A stretch of 49,059 bases of DNA from Phycisphaerales bacterium (GTDB lineage Bacteria > Planctomycetota > Phycisphaerae > UBA1845), in assembly GCA_013140575.1 (NCBI GenBank), contig JABFSN010000169.1, positions 1 to 49,059 on the forward strand, read 5' to 3'. The notes beneath the pieces are model-generated. The model was not told the origin of the DNA. It did no database searches and saw nothing but the letters and a program-made list of their open reading frames with translations. Within the stretch, counting starts at the first letter, position 1, and each line of letters starts with the position of its first letter. The position numbers and the translations under genes were made by a program. This document shows, piece by piece, positions 33,801 to 42,539 of this stretch.

Positions 33801-34847
33801 TTAGAACGAGAAGATGAAGTCGGTGGTCACCCGCTGATTGAACACGTCGTTGCTGGGATTGGAAATGGGGAAGCCGTAGGCGACGCCCCACGAGACGTTG
33901 GGGGTCAGCTTCCAGCGGAAGCCAAGCTCGCCCCAGAAGACGCTGCTGCCGGCCACGTCGGACGAGCCGATGTTGCCGTAATCAAGCCCGCCGACGGAAA
34001 GCGGCAATCGGTCGGCGTTGCTGAGATAGTGGAGCGCGTGCAGCTCGATGAGCGGGTGCAGGCCGGGAAGGGTCTCGGGTGCGATTTCGCAGTCCAAGTG
34101 CAGGTCCCAGTTAAGGATGAAATTGGCGTCGTTGTGGTCCATGGGCAGTCGCCCGTTGACCGTGCCGATCAGGTTCCAGCGTCCGAACGCCTTGGCGAAG
34201 GAGATGAAGGGGCTAAGCTCGTTGTCGCCGGAATCGCCGCCCTGCAGGACGTCGCGGTTGCCGTTGTGCCATTCCCAGCGCATGCCGCCGGTGAGGACGA
34301 ATTCCTCGGCCTCATCGACGATGAAGGCGTATTTGGCGCCCACGGTGAAGTCGTTCCAGCCGGAACTGCGTTCGAGGATGCCGGCGTTGAGTTCCGTCCA
34401 GCCGTCCTTGGTGGCGATCAGCGCCAGTCGGTCGGTCAGGGCGATCCGCACCTGCGTCGCCCAGACGTTGGCCTGTCCGCCGCTGATCTGCGAGCTCGTC
34501 GGAAAGTCATGCCAGAGATAAATGGGGCGCAGGCTTGTCTCGATGAACGGGCTTTCAAAGAAGTAAGGGTGCCCGACGGGATCGGCGAAGCGTTTGGCGA
34601 TGTTGGTGGTGGCGCGCATGCCGGTGAGAAAACCGGTGTACCAGACCGTGTCGTCGCCGAAGACGTTGTTGTCGCTCAGCAAATAGTGTGATCCGTCGCT
34701 CGCGGTGGGCTGCTCGGCGTCCTGCACGGCCAGGGCGTCCTGCGACCCGAATGCACCGTGGAGATCGAAGATCCCCGGGGCCGCCGTTGCCGCGGCAGTG
34801 ATGGAGCCGGCCAGACCGACGACCGTGACGATGTCCGTTCTTCGCAT
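33801..34847 (-). CDS. Outer-membrane beta-barrel protein
   Basis: The 348-aa protein has a signal peptide (IVTVVGLAGSITAAATAAP) and alternating strands throughout, such as VTLTDRLALI-type and GWNDFTVGAKYAFIV segments. It ends in aromatic FIFSF, the usual barrel-insertion signal for the BAM complex. The pattern resembles barrels of the MetA-pathway/transporter type. I use ATG 34847 (GGAG 8 nt upstream) rather than GTG 34856. The 57-aa lipoprotein gene follows 12 bp downstream. Substrate or pore role unknown. Confidence 0.75.
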   Translation of the reverse strand: MRRTDIVTVVGLAGSITAAATAAPGIFDLHGAFGSQDALAVQDAEQPTASDGSHYLLSDNNVFGDDTVWYTGFLTGMRATTNIAKRFADPVGHPYFFESPFIETSLRPIYLWHDFPTSSQISGGQANVWATQVRIALTDRLALIATKDGWTELNAGILERSSGWNDFTVGAKYAFIVDEAEEFVLTGGMRWEWHNGNRDVLQGGDSGDNELSPFISFAKAFGRWNLIGTVNGRLPMDHNDANFILNWDLHLDCEIAPETLPGLHPLIELHALHYLSNADRLPLSVGGLDYGNIGSSDVAGSSVFWGELGFRWKLTPNVSWGVAYGFPISNPSNDVFNQRVTTDFIFSF

Positions 34848-34856
34848 AGGGTTCAC

Positions 34857-35232
34857 TCCACGTTCGACCGCGACCGGCCGATCCGTCTGTGTACTACCGA
34901 TTCGCCAATTCCCCCTCCGGACGGACTCATTCTCGGCTTATGGGGCGTCCGACGTTAGTTTTTTCGAGCAAAAAATGAAGTTGTAGGGTCTTGGCATTCA
35001 AAACGACGACGGCGCCGATCGTCATGGGGGTTGCAGGTGTGTTGGTAGGCACCCGTTGCTTAACATCATTGGCTCGCCATTCGGGCAAGGGCGAGCAGAG
35101 ACACTCGCAAAGCCGGCGGGGAGCGGGGCTTTGGTCCGGGGTTGGCCGGTAAAGGCGCGGTGGAGAGTTTCGAAGCCGTCCGCTTGATGGAGCTTGAAGT
35201 GGGTGAACCAGGCGATGGCTGAGGCAATCTGC
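34857..35232. other. Spacer without a recognised gene
   Basis: This 376-bp spacer between the barrel gene start and the GT2 gene end contains no supported gene. A minus-strand open frame through 35022-35402 is largely a shadow of the glycosyltransferase end. Confidence 0.4.
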
Positions 35233-36021
35233 TTACCGCGATGGGTTTTCAGCGACGGGGAGCCGGTGGGGTCGAGCGGAAGCGGCGGATTCGGGGAACA
35301 GGCGCCAGCGGAGGAGGGTCCAGACGGCTTCGAGGCCGTCGCGCCAGCCGATCTTTTTGCCTTCCTCGACGGTGCGGTGGTTATAGCGGATGGGCACCTC
35401 AATGATGCGGTGGCCGCGGCGGATGCACTTGGCCGTCACTTCGGGGCAGAATTCGAAACGCTCGCAGACCAGATGTAAATCCTGCAACAGTTCGGTGCGG
35501 AAGGCCTTGTAACAGGTGGCCTCGTCGGTCATGGGCTGGCCGAAGAGGATGCGGACCATGCAGTTGAGGGTGACGACGCCGATCTTGAACTTGGTCAGCG
35601 GCAGGGAGTTCTTTTCGCTGAGGTAGCGGGAGCCGTAGACCACGTCGCTGTAGCCGGCGCGGATGATCTCGACGAGCAGGGGAAAGTCGTTGGGGTCGTA
35701 TTCGAGGTCGCCGTCCTGAATGATGGTGACCTGGCCGACGGCGTGGGGGATGGCCGTGCGGATGGCGGCGCCCTTGCCGCGGTTTTGATCGTGGTAGAGG
35801 ACGGTGAGGCCGTCGGTGTTTTCGAATTCGTCGCGGAGGATGTCGCGGGTTCCGTCGCGGCTGCCGTCGTCGACGATGATGATCTGTTTTCGGTAGGGGG
35901 CGGTGCGGACGCGGCCGACGATCTCGCGGATGGTGGCGGATTCGTTGTAGACGGGCATCAGGACGGAGAGGGTGATGTCGCCGGGGATGGGGTTGAAGCG
36001 TTTTTGAGCGTGGTAGCGCAT
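35233..36021 (-). CDS. Family 2 glycosyltransferase (dolichol-phosphate-mannose-synthase-like)
   Basis: The 262-aa GT-A enzyme opens with LSVLMPVYNESATIREIV and IIVDDGSRDGT. The metal-binding motif is QDGDLEYDPND, and a C-terminal VPIRYNHRTVEEGKKIGWRDG completes the DPM1-like pattern. There are no C-terminal TM helices, so it is probably a soluble or peripheral enzyme that makes a lipid-linked sugar at the inner face of the membrane. Start ATG 36021. It could supply the surface-glycan genes at 22-27 kb, but that link is only inference. Confidence 0.93.
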   Translation of the reverse strand: MRYHAQKRFNPIPGDITLSVLMPVYNESATIREIVGRVRTAPYRKQIIIVDDGSRDGTRDILRDEFENTDGLTVLYHDQNRGKGAAIRTAIPHAVGQVTIIQDGDLEYDPNDFPLLVEIIRAGYSDVVYGSRYLSEKNSLPLTKFKIGVVTLNCMVRILFGQPMTDEATCYKAFRTELLQDLHLVCERFEFCPEVTAKCIRRGHRIIEVPIRYNHRTVEEGKKIGWRDGLEAVWTLLRWRLFPESAASARPHRLPVAENPSR

Positions 36022-36082
36022 GTTGGTGATGTTGGTTCGATTCGACCGTGCGGGACCATGAAGGGTGGCCGGCGCCGCGAAT

Positions 36083-36168
36083 CTGCCGCCCCTTCGGGGC
36101 TAATTCTCCGGGGATGACTATTCCGGGGGCTTGCGCCCCCGGCTATTGACTGCCGCCCCTTCGGGGCT
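36083..36168. repeat. Duplicated TTCG-loop hairpins flanking a central palindrome
   Basis: A 19-bp unit (CTGCCGCCCC-TTCG-GGGCT) occurs at 36083-36101 and again at 36150-36168. The palindrome CCGGGGGC-TTGC-GCCCCCGG lies between them at 36123-36142. Each forms a stable UUCG-loop or TTGC-loop hairpin. This is the spacer between the GT2 gene and the next lipoprotein gene. Confidence 0.7.
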
Positions 36169-36254
36169 GCGCCAACCGAGACACGTGGAACGCCACCAGC
36201 TTATCGGCATTTTAGGGGGGCGGTTGATGGGCGGCGAGGGGGCGGAGACGCCGG

Positions 36255-36962
36255 TCAGGACGCGGGGGTGACGTCGATGGTGAGGGATTTGACGTAGACG
36301 GTGGCGGTGGGGCCGGGTTCCTCCTTGGTTTCGGCTTTTACCTGCGCGGCCACGACGAGATGGTAGGCGGTTTTGGGTTGCAGGGTGACGTCGAAGGACG
36401 GCGACTCGCTGCCGGTCCATCGCGAGGGCGTGCGATCGAGGTCGGCGGAGGCGAGGAGGACACGGCCGATGACGCGGTGGTCGGAATCCATGACGTAGGC
36501 CTTGAGGCCGAGTTCGAGCTTGCCGGAGTCGGCGTAGGCGTTGGTGAGGGAGCATTCGTAGGTGACGTGGAAGGTGACGCGGGCGGCGAACGGGGACGAG
36601 GCGTCGTAATTCAGGACGTGTCCGACCTGGAAGGCAGCGTCGGCCGATCCGCCGCGAAAGGCATCTGCGACGCAGGAGGCCGTGCCGGCGGGATCAGCGG
36701 AAGAACTGGCGGCCGCGGCGCCGCGGGAGTTGCGCTGGGCGTCGGTGAGGTTAAAGGGCTTGTCGCCGGGAAGCGTCAGGGTGGTTCCGGTTTCGAGGGG
36801 GCCGACGACGTTCTGGTGCTTGCTTTGCGGGACGCGGACGTTTTCGCCAAAGTCGTCGCCGCCGCACGCGGAGAGGAAGGGGAGGGCTATGGTCAGAATG
36901 GCGACGCAGGTGGAGGCGAAGGGGCGCGCGGTCGTGGGAGAATCCGTAGTTTTGTGCCGCAT
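36255..36962 (-). CDS. Putative lipoprotein of unknown function
   Basis: The 235-aa protein has a signal peptide with lipobox LSAC at about 30-33 (CVAILTIALPFLSAC), then a short Gly/Asp linker and a soluble beta-rich domain of about 180 residues with FHVTYECSL and VIGRVLLASADL strands. Two Cys in the mature domain could pair. No family recognised. The start is ATG 36962. It would sit in the outer or inner membrane, facing the periplasm. Confidence 0.68.
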   Translation of the reverse strand: MRHKTTDSPTTARPFASTCVAILTIALPFLSACGGDDFGENVRVPQSKHQNVVGPLETGTTLTLPGDKPFNLTDAQRNSRGAAAASSSADPAGTASCVADAFRGGSADAAFQVGHVLNYDASSPFAARVTFHVTYECSLTNAYADSGKLELGLKAYVMDSDHRVIGRVLLASADLDRTPSRWTGSESPSFDVTLQPKTAYHLVVAAQVKAETKEEPGPTATVYVKSLTIDVTPAS

Positions 36963-37321
36963 GATGGCGAAGGGTGCGCGAACGAGCGGCGGCGGTCAAG
37001 CGTTTCGGGTTGGAGGGGGTTGATTCGCCGGAGGGACCGGGCGAAACGCCGGAAACGCCGAATGGCGTCGGTTCGACTCCCGAGATTCGGGCGTATAATT
37101 GAAGGGGATTCCGTGGGCACGTCGAAGATGGGGGCGGGCCTTGTCCGGCGATTGTCGGATGTGGTCGGTGGTGACCGGGAGCATGGTTTGAACGGGTAGA
37201 ATCCGTCGCGCGGCGCGGCGTTTCGCCGGACGAGCGGCACGACCGTGCCCGCCGGGCGGAGCGGGAGCGGTGGGCAGTGCCCACCCTACGGCGGGGCGTC
37301 GCTGCGGGTGTGGAGATGCAG
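36963..37321. other. Spacer holding a CCGTAGGG-family hairpin
   Basis: No gene supported in this 359-bp divergent spacer. At 37268-37291 it holds the second copy of the 24-bp hairpin (arms CGGTGGGC / GCCCACC, then CTACGG), in inverse orientation to 13132-13155. The promoters of the flanking genes must lie here, but I see no convincing boxes. Confidence 0.5.
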
Positions 37322-38212
37322 ATGTCGGAACAGGTGATCGGGATCATCGGCGGGACTGGGATCGGTGAGCGGTTGGCCGGCGTCGAGGGCGGCGAGCGAA
37401 TCGCGATGGACACGCCGTTCGGCCGGCCGAGCGGCGAGATCTTGAAGACGCGGATTCACGGGGTGACGTGCTTGGTATTGAGCCGGCACGGCGACGGGCA
37501 CTTGCTGAATCCGTCCGTGGTTCCGTATCGCGCGAACATCTACGCGCTGAAGGCATTGGGAGCGACGGCGGTGGTGGCCACGGGAGCGACGGGAAGTTTG
37601 CGGGAAGAGATCGCGCCCGGGCACCTGGTGATTTGCGATCAGGTGATCGATCGGACGACGGATCGGGCGCGGACGTTTTTCGATCGCGACGTGGTGGCCC
37701 ACGTGGAGATGGGCGAGCCGTTTTGCGAGAGTATGCGTCGGGCGTTGATTCAAGCCGCGGACGCGGTGGAAACGACGGTGCATGCGCGGGGGACCTACGT
37801 GTGCATGGAGGGGCCGCAGTTTTCGACGCGGGCGGAGTCGATGATGCACCGCGCGGGGGGCGGGGATTTGATCGGGATGACGGTGATGCCGGAGGCGAAG
37901 CTGGCGCGGGAGGCGGAGCTGTGTTACGCGTTGGTGGCGCTGCCCACGGACTACGATTGCTGGAGGCCGCACGCGGGCGGCCAGGACAAGGGCGCCCTGT
38001 TGGCCGAGATCATGGCGAACATGAATCGGGCGAGCGACGCGGCGCTGGCGTTGATTCGTGAATTTCTACGGCGGGTGTCGGGCATGAGCGCGGCGACGTG
38101 CGGGTGTCCGCGAGCGTTGGAATTGGCGATCTGGTCGGACCGGAAGAAAGTTCCGCGAGCGGCGGTGGAGCGATTGCGTCCGCTGATAGGGCGGTATTTC
38201 GCCGATGAATGA
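37322..38212 (+). CDS. mtnP: S-methyl-5'-thioadenosine phosphorylase
   Basis: The 296-aa MTA phosphorylase/PNP-family enzyme converts methylthioadenosine to adenine and methylthioribose-1-phosphate in methionine salvage. Motifs are IIGGTGIGERL at the N-terminus, LSRHGDGH, a base-binding MEGPQFSTRAESMM and DLIGMTVMPEAKLAREAELCYALVALPTDYDCW. The start is ATG 37322 (MSEQVIG) with GGAG 7 nt upstream; ATG 37316 is nearly as good. It stands between a lipoprotein gene and the PQQ gene; no other salvage gene is near. Confidence 0.94.
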   Translation: MSEQVIGIIGGTGIGERLAGVEGGERIAMDTPFGRPSGEILKTRIHGVTCLVLSRHGDGHLLNPSVVPYRANIYALKALGATAVVATGATGSLREEIAPGHLVICDQVIDRTTDRARTFFDRDVVAHVEMGEPFCESMRRALIQAADAVETTVHARGTYVCMEGPQFSTRAESMMHRAGGGDLIGMTVMPEAKLAREAELCYALVALPTDYDCWRPHAGGQDKGALLAEIMANMNRASDAALALIREFLRRVSGMSAATCGCPRALELAIWSDRKKVPRAAVERLRPLIGRYFADE

Positions 38213-38268
38213 ACGTGGCCGGGTGGGGGTGAAGCGTTGAGTATCGGAGGCGGCGGGGGTTGACGGTG

Positions 38269-41200
38269 ATGCAACGGCGAATCGTCCTTGTGATTTTGGG
38301 CGGGCTTAATGCGGCGGGAGCGGCATGGTCGCAAGAGGCGCCGCGTCCGCAGGCGGACGGGCTGGGCGATATTGCGGTCGGTAGGGGTGGGGAAACGTAC
38401 GTCGACGACAGTTTCGAAGTCAACGAGTTATTGCGGCAGCTGGCGGATTTTGAGCGCGACGAGCGCTGGGTCGAGGCGTCGCTGCTGGTCGACCGGTTGC
38501 AATCCACCGAGGGGGACAGGCCGGTGCCGGTGGACGAATCGCGTTACGAGCGGTTGGGGGCGGGGTTGAATCGGCGCGTGTCCGGCTGGCCGGGTCGGGG
38601 TTTGTCGGTCTACCGGGAGCTATTTGAGACCGGCGCGGCGGCGGCGCGAGTGGACGCGAAAACACGCCGCGATTCGAACGGCGCTATGGAGGTATTGAAT
38701 CGTTATTGGTGCACGTCCGCGTCGGTTTTGGCGGCCGAGGATCTGTACGAAATCTCGTTGGAACGCGGTGAATTCGAACGGGCGCGATGGCTATGCCGGG
38801 AGATGATTGCGAAACACCCGGAGAAGGAAGTGACCGCGAGAATGTTCCATCCGCGGCTGGCGATCGCGGCGGCGATGGCGGGCCGGGAGGCGGAGGCCCA
38901 TGAGGTGCTTTCGGAAACCGGGATCGATACGGGCGATTCGACGGTGCGATGGATGGGTCGGCCGGAGCAGACCGCGGCATTGGTGACGCAGTTGTTGTCG
39001 GAGGCGGCCGCCGGACAAGAGACGGCGGAAAGCGGGGCGTGGCCGACGTTTGGCGGGAATTACAGCCGGGATCGGATCGGGCGATGCCCGCTGGATGAAC
39101 TGGCCATGCTGTGGCGGGTTGATCTGACGGGATCGGCGATGCCGAAATGGCAACCGACGGAAGATCCGGGAGTGTCGGCCCCGACCGATGATCTGGCGAG
39201 ACAACTGTGCATGCATCCCGTGGCGGACGACGAGCTCGTCTACGTGCAGTCGCATGACGGGGTCTGGGGATTAAACAAGCGCAGCGGGGCGCCGGCGTGG
39301 CATGTTCCGCTGGGCGTGAGCGGTGCGGGCCTGCCCCCATCGGAGGGCGGCGTGGCGGCCTGGCTGTCGCCCACGCTGGACGGGGACCGTCTGTATGTAA
39401 GCGTGGGCAGCGAACCGTCGCCCTATTTAGTGAGCGACGGTTCCGAGCCCGCCGGTGGCGTCTATTGTCTTGACGCGCGGCGCGGTCAGATTCTATGGAG
39501 ATCGCGGGAGGCGCCGCAAGGCGAAGCATACGGCCGATTCAGCTATGATTCGTCGCCGATCGTGGTGGGCGGGCACGTCTACGCCGTCGGACGGCGACGG
39601 CGCACGTTCGGCTTCGAAGACTGTTATTTGTATCAACTGCGGGCGTCCGACGGGGCTGTTGTCCGGCGGACACATCTGGGAAGCGGCTCGACCGGAGGAT
39701 TCGGCTATGAGCGGCCGGCGCTTTCGATATTGAGCCGCGTCGATGATTCCATTTATGTCGGTACGCATTTGGGATCGGTCGCGGCGGTCTGTGCCCACAC
39801 GGGGCAATTGGAATGGCTGTTTACGTACGAGCGCGAATCGGAATCGAACTGGCGCAACGCGGTGCGTGCGACGGGACGGGAAGCGCTGCCGTGGCATTAC
39901 AACCCGGCTTTCTGCGACGGAGAGCGGCTTGTCTACCTCCCTGGTGACACACAATCGTTGTTCATTCTGAATCGGCAAGACGGTTCCCTGTTGAAGAGCG
40001 TCGATGCCGAAGTGGTGGCGAACGCCACGACGCTTCTGGGGATTGCGAACGGCCGGCTCTTCGGTCTGGGCGATCTTGTCTTTGCGTTTGATCTGCGAAG
40101 CTTGCAGATGGCCTGGACATCCGTTCTCAAACAAGAGGAGCGGGTCTACGGGCGGGGCATGCTTGTGGAGAACGGCGTGCTGGTTCCGACTCATGAAGCG
40201 CTGGTCCGGTTTGATTCATCGGACGGTGCGCGATCGGACATTGCGTGGGATTCGGCCGGCGGAGCGGGTAACCTGCTGCCGTTGTCCGAGCAGTTGGTGG
40301 TCGCGGGACCGGATTTCGTGTCGGCCTATGGGCGCAAGTCCGACGTTTGGAAACGGCTGCGGCAGTTGATGGCCGCGCTGCCCGACGATCCGGCTCCGGC
40401 GCTGGACCTGGCGGAGGCGGCGTTCCGGTCGGGCGATTTCGCGGAAGCCGCGGCGGTGCTGGCGACCGCGGTGGAACGGGCGGGCGATGCGGCGATAGTC
40501 GCCGACCCGGGGGTGCGGAAGCGGTTGTATCAGGACAGTTTGTGGTTTGCACGGGGCATTTCGGGCAAGCCGGCGCCGGACGCGGCGCGGGTCGGGCAGT
40601 ATTACGGGTGGGCGGCGCGATTCGCGCCCGATGCGCAGTCGCACGTCGAATGCCGTCTGCAACATGCCTTGTTTCTCGAGCACCGGAGCGACGCGAGCGG
40701 CGCGGTGAAGCTCTACCAGGAGATCATTCAGGATCGTTCGCTGCGCGAGCAACCGGTCACCACGGCGGACGTGGACAACCTGGCCGGGCGGGTGGCCGAA
40801 GACCGGATCGCTGCGTTGATCGCGGAAGCGGGACGTGTCGTCTACGCACCGTTCGATCAAGAGGCGCGGGATTGGCTGGAGGCCGCGCGGGCGTCGGGCG
40901 AGCTGGAATTGGCGGAGCGAATCATCACCACGCGGCCGCTGGCCGAGGCCGTGCCGTCTGCGCTGCGCCTGCAGGCCGAGATTTTGCGGCGCCGCGGGTC
41001 ACCCGGGGAGGCGGCGCGGGCCTATACGCAGTCCATGTTGACCGATCCACGGCAATTCCGTTCGGCGGACACCATGCGGCTGATCGCGGACTGCCATCTG
41101 GATGGTGGAGACCGTGAGAATGCGTGGCGCCGGCTGACCCAGGCGGGGACGGAATTCCCGAAGGCGACGGTGATGCTGGACGGAGAGGCGGTCAGCGTAT

Positions 41201-42504
41201 GGAAGTATCGTGATGCCCGTCTGGGCGCCGGGTATGCGGGCGACGTCCGGCGCACGCGTGTGCGTCCGCCGCTGGCGATGCGCTACGACGTGTTTTTCAG
41301 TGACCCGATGACGGTGCTCAAACCGATTCTTCCGCCGCGTCCCGGCGGCGACGATTCGCACGTTCTGGCATACACGGAAGGCCGGTTGATGGCCATTGAC
41401 GTGGTGTCCGGCGCGACGGCGTGGGAGGTGTCCACATTTAAGACTCGTCCGGAATTGCTGCTGACCACGCTCGACAGTGTGGTGTTGAGCAGCCCGCATG
41501 AAGTGATCGCTCTTAGCGGCGCTGACGGCTCGGTGCGGTGGACGTACGGCGAACGGCCGGCGGGACTGGACGACCCGTCCACCGATCCCGAGCGGTTTCC
41601 TTCGTTTCATTCGCACGCGTGGCATGGCGATCGCCTCTTCACCATGCGCAGCGACGGGCGGGCATCCTGCGTTCGTTTCGACGACGGGCGTGTCGAATGG
41701 GAACGATTCCTTGAGCATCGCATCGCGGGTCCATTCGCGGTGAATGGCCGGCGACTGGTTTATCCCGGTCAGAGCGCCTCGTCGAATCCGTACTGCGTGC
41801 TGGATGCCGAGACCGGCAGACTACTGCGGACCATCGAACGCGCGCAGACGTTTCCGGTCTTCCGTTCGCATCTGACGTGGGACGACCGGTTAATCGTTCT
41901 CGGATCGAAGACCATCGACGCATACGACGTGACGACGGGGCAGTGGCTGTGGCATCTGCGTCAAGAGGAGATGATCGTGGACGCGACCGTGGTTATCGGT
42001 CTGGACGGTGTCTATCTGAATGATGAAGATTCACGGATGAAGAGGGTTCGATTGCACGACGGGCGGGTCGAATGGCGGACTTCGCCGCTGTTTCGTTTCG
42101 GCCCCCAGTCCGTGCGCGCCGAGCCGGTGTGCGGCGCGTTGCTTCTGGTGACCGAGCAGGGCGTGAATGCGATTCATGAAAACGACGGACGCGTGCTGTG
42201 GGAGTCGGGGCCGTTTGTGGAGGGGGCATTGGACGAAGTGCTGGTGTCGTCGACCGACGTGGTCGTTGTATCATCGTCGGAGACGGAGGGTCGCCGGGAA
42301 TACGCCGCCTATTTCGTCGGATACGACCCGGAGACGAGGGATGGCGGGGCCGCGGTTGCGCGCGTTGCCCTGACGGACCTCGGCGACGTTCGGGGAGCCG
42401 TTCTTGGGCCGGACACCCTGGTGGTCTACACACCGCGACGGATTACCGGATGGCGCAGCATCCGCGCAGACGCGGGCGATGCATCAGCGCCCGTCCGGCC
42501 CTGA
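38269..42504 (+). CDS. Secreted PQQ-type double-propeller protein with central TPR-like region
   Basis: The 1411-aa protein has a signal peptide (MQRRIVLVILGGLNAAGAAWSQ). A helical first region is followed by one PQQ/BamB-like beta-propeller (about 255-690; repeats of the LDARRGQILWRS type, starting WPTFGGNYSRDRIG). A helical TPR-like middle (about 695-1000) precedes a second PQQ propeller (about 1020-1400) with VVSGATAWEVS-type blades. No PQQ-binding catalytic residues or haem sites are obvious, so these are probably structural or binding propellers. Extracytoplasmic location is expected. The upstream ribosome binding site is GGGGGT. It converges on the giant subtilase gene, with only 35 bp between the stops. 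Confidence 0.88.
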   Translation: MQRRIVLVILGGLNAAGAAWSQEAPRPQADGLGDIAVGRGGETYVDDSFEVNELLRQLADFERDERWVEASLLVDRLQSTEGDRPVPVDESRYERLGAGLNRRVSGWPGRGLSVYRELFETGAAAARVDAKTRRDSNGAMEVLNRYWCTSASVLAAEDLYEISLERGEFERARWLCREMIAKHPEKEVTARMFHPRLAIAAAMAGREAEAHEVLSETGIDTGDSTVRWMGRPEQTAALVTQLLSEAAAGQETAESGAWPTFGGNYSRDRIGRCPLDELAMLWRVDLTGSAMPKWQPTEDPGVSAPTDDLARQLCMHPVADDELVYVQSHDGVWGLNKRSGAPAWHVPLGVSGAGLPPSEGGVAAWLSPTLDGDRLYVSVGSEPSPYLVSDGSEPAGGVYCLDARRGQILWRSREAPQGEAYGRFSYDSSPIVVGGHVYAVGRRRRTFGFEDCYLYQLRASDGAVVRRTHLGSGSTGGFGYERPALSILSRVDDSIYVGTHLGSVAAVCAHTGQLEWLFTYERESESNWRNAVRATGREALPWHYNPAFCDGERLVYLPGDTQSLFILNRQDGSLLKSVDAEVVANATTLLGIANGRLFGLGDLVFAFDLRSLQMAWTSVLKQEERVYGRGMLVENGVLVPTHEALVRFDSSDGARSDIAWDSAGGAGNLLPLSEQLVVAGPDFVSAYGRKSDVWKRLRQLMAALPDDPAPALDLAEAAFRSGDFAEAAAVLATAVERAGDAAIVADPGVRKRLYQDSLWFARGISGKPAPDAARVGQYYGWAARFAPDAQSHVECRLQHALFLEHRSDASGAVKLYQEIIQDRSLREQPVTTADVDNLAGRVAEDRIAALIAEAGRVVYAPFDQEARDWLEAARASGELELAERIITTRPLAEAVPSALRLQAEILRRRGSPGEAARAYTQSMLTDPRQFRSADTMRLIADCHLDGGDRENAWRRLTQAGTEFPKATVMLDGEAVSVWKYRDARLGAGYAGDVRRTRVRPPLAMRYDVFFSDPMTVLKPILPPRPGGDDSHVLAYTEGRLMAIDVVSGATAWEVSTFKTRPELLLTTLDSVVLSSPHEVIALSGADGSVRWTYGERPAGLDDPSTDPERFPSFHSHAWHGDRLFTMRSDGRASCVRFDDGRVEWERFLEHRIAGPFAVNGRRLVYPGQSASSNPYCVLDAETGRLLRTIERAQTFPVFRSHLTWDDRLIVLGSKTIDAYDVTTGQWLWHLRQEEMIVDATVVIGLDGVYLNDEDSRMKRVRLHDGRVEWRTSPLFRFGPQSVRAEPVCGALLLVTEQGVNAIHENDGRVLWESGPFVEGALDEVLVSSTDVVVVSSSETEGRREYAAYFVGYDPETRDGGAAVARVALTDLGDVRGAVLGPDTLVVYTPRRITGWRSIRADAGDASAPVRP

Positions 42505-42539
42505 TCGCGCGGAATCGTGTTTCAACCCGTGTTCGGACA

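Noticed and set aside
35022-35402. 126-codon minus-strand frame at the end of the GT2 gene
   Set aside because: Mostly overlaps the glycosyltransferase C-terminus in another frame; no ribosome binding site or recognisable product.
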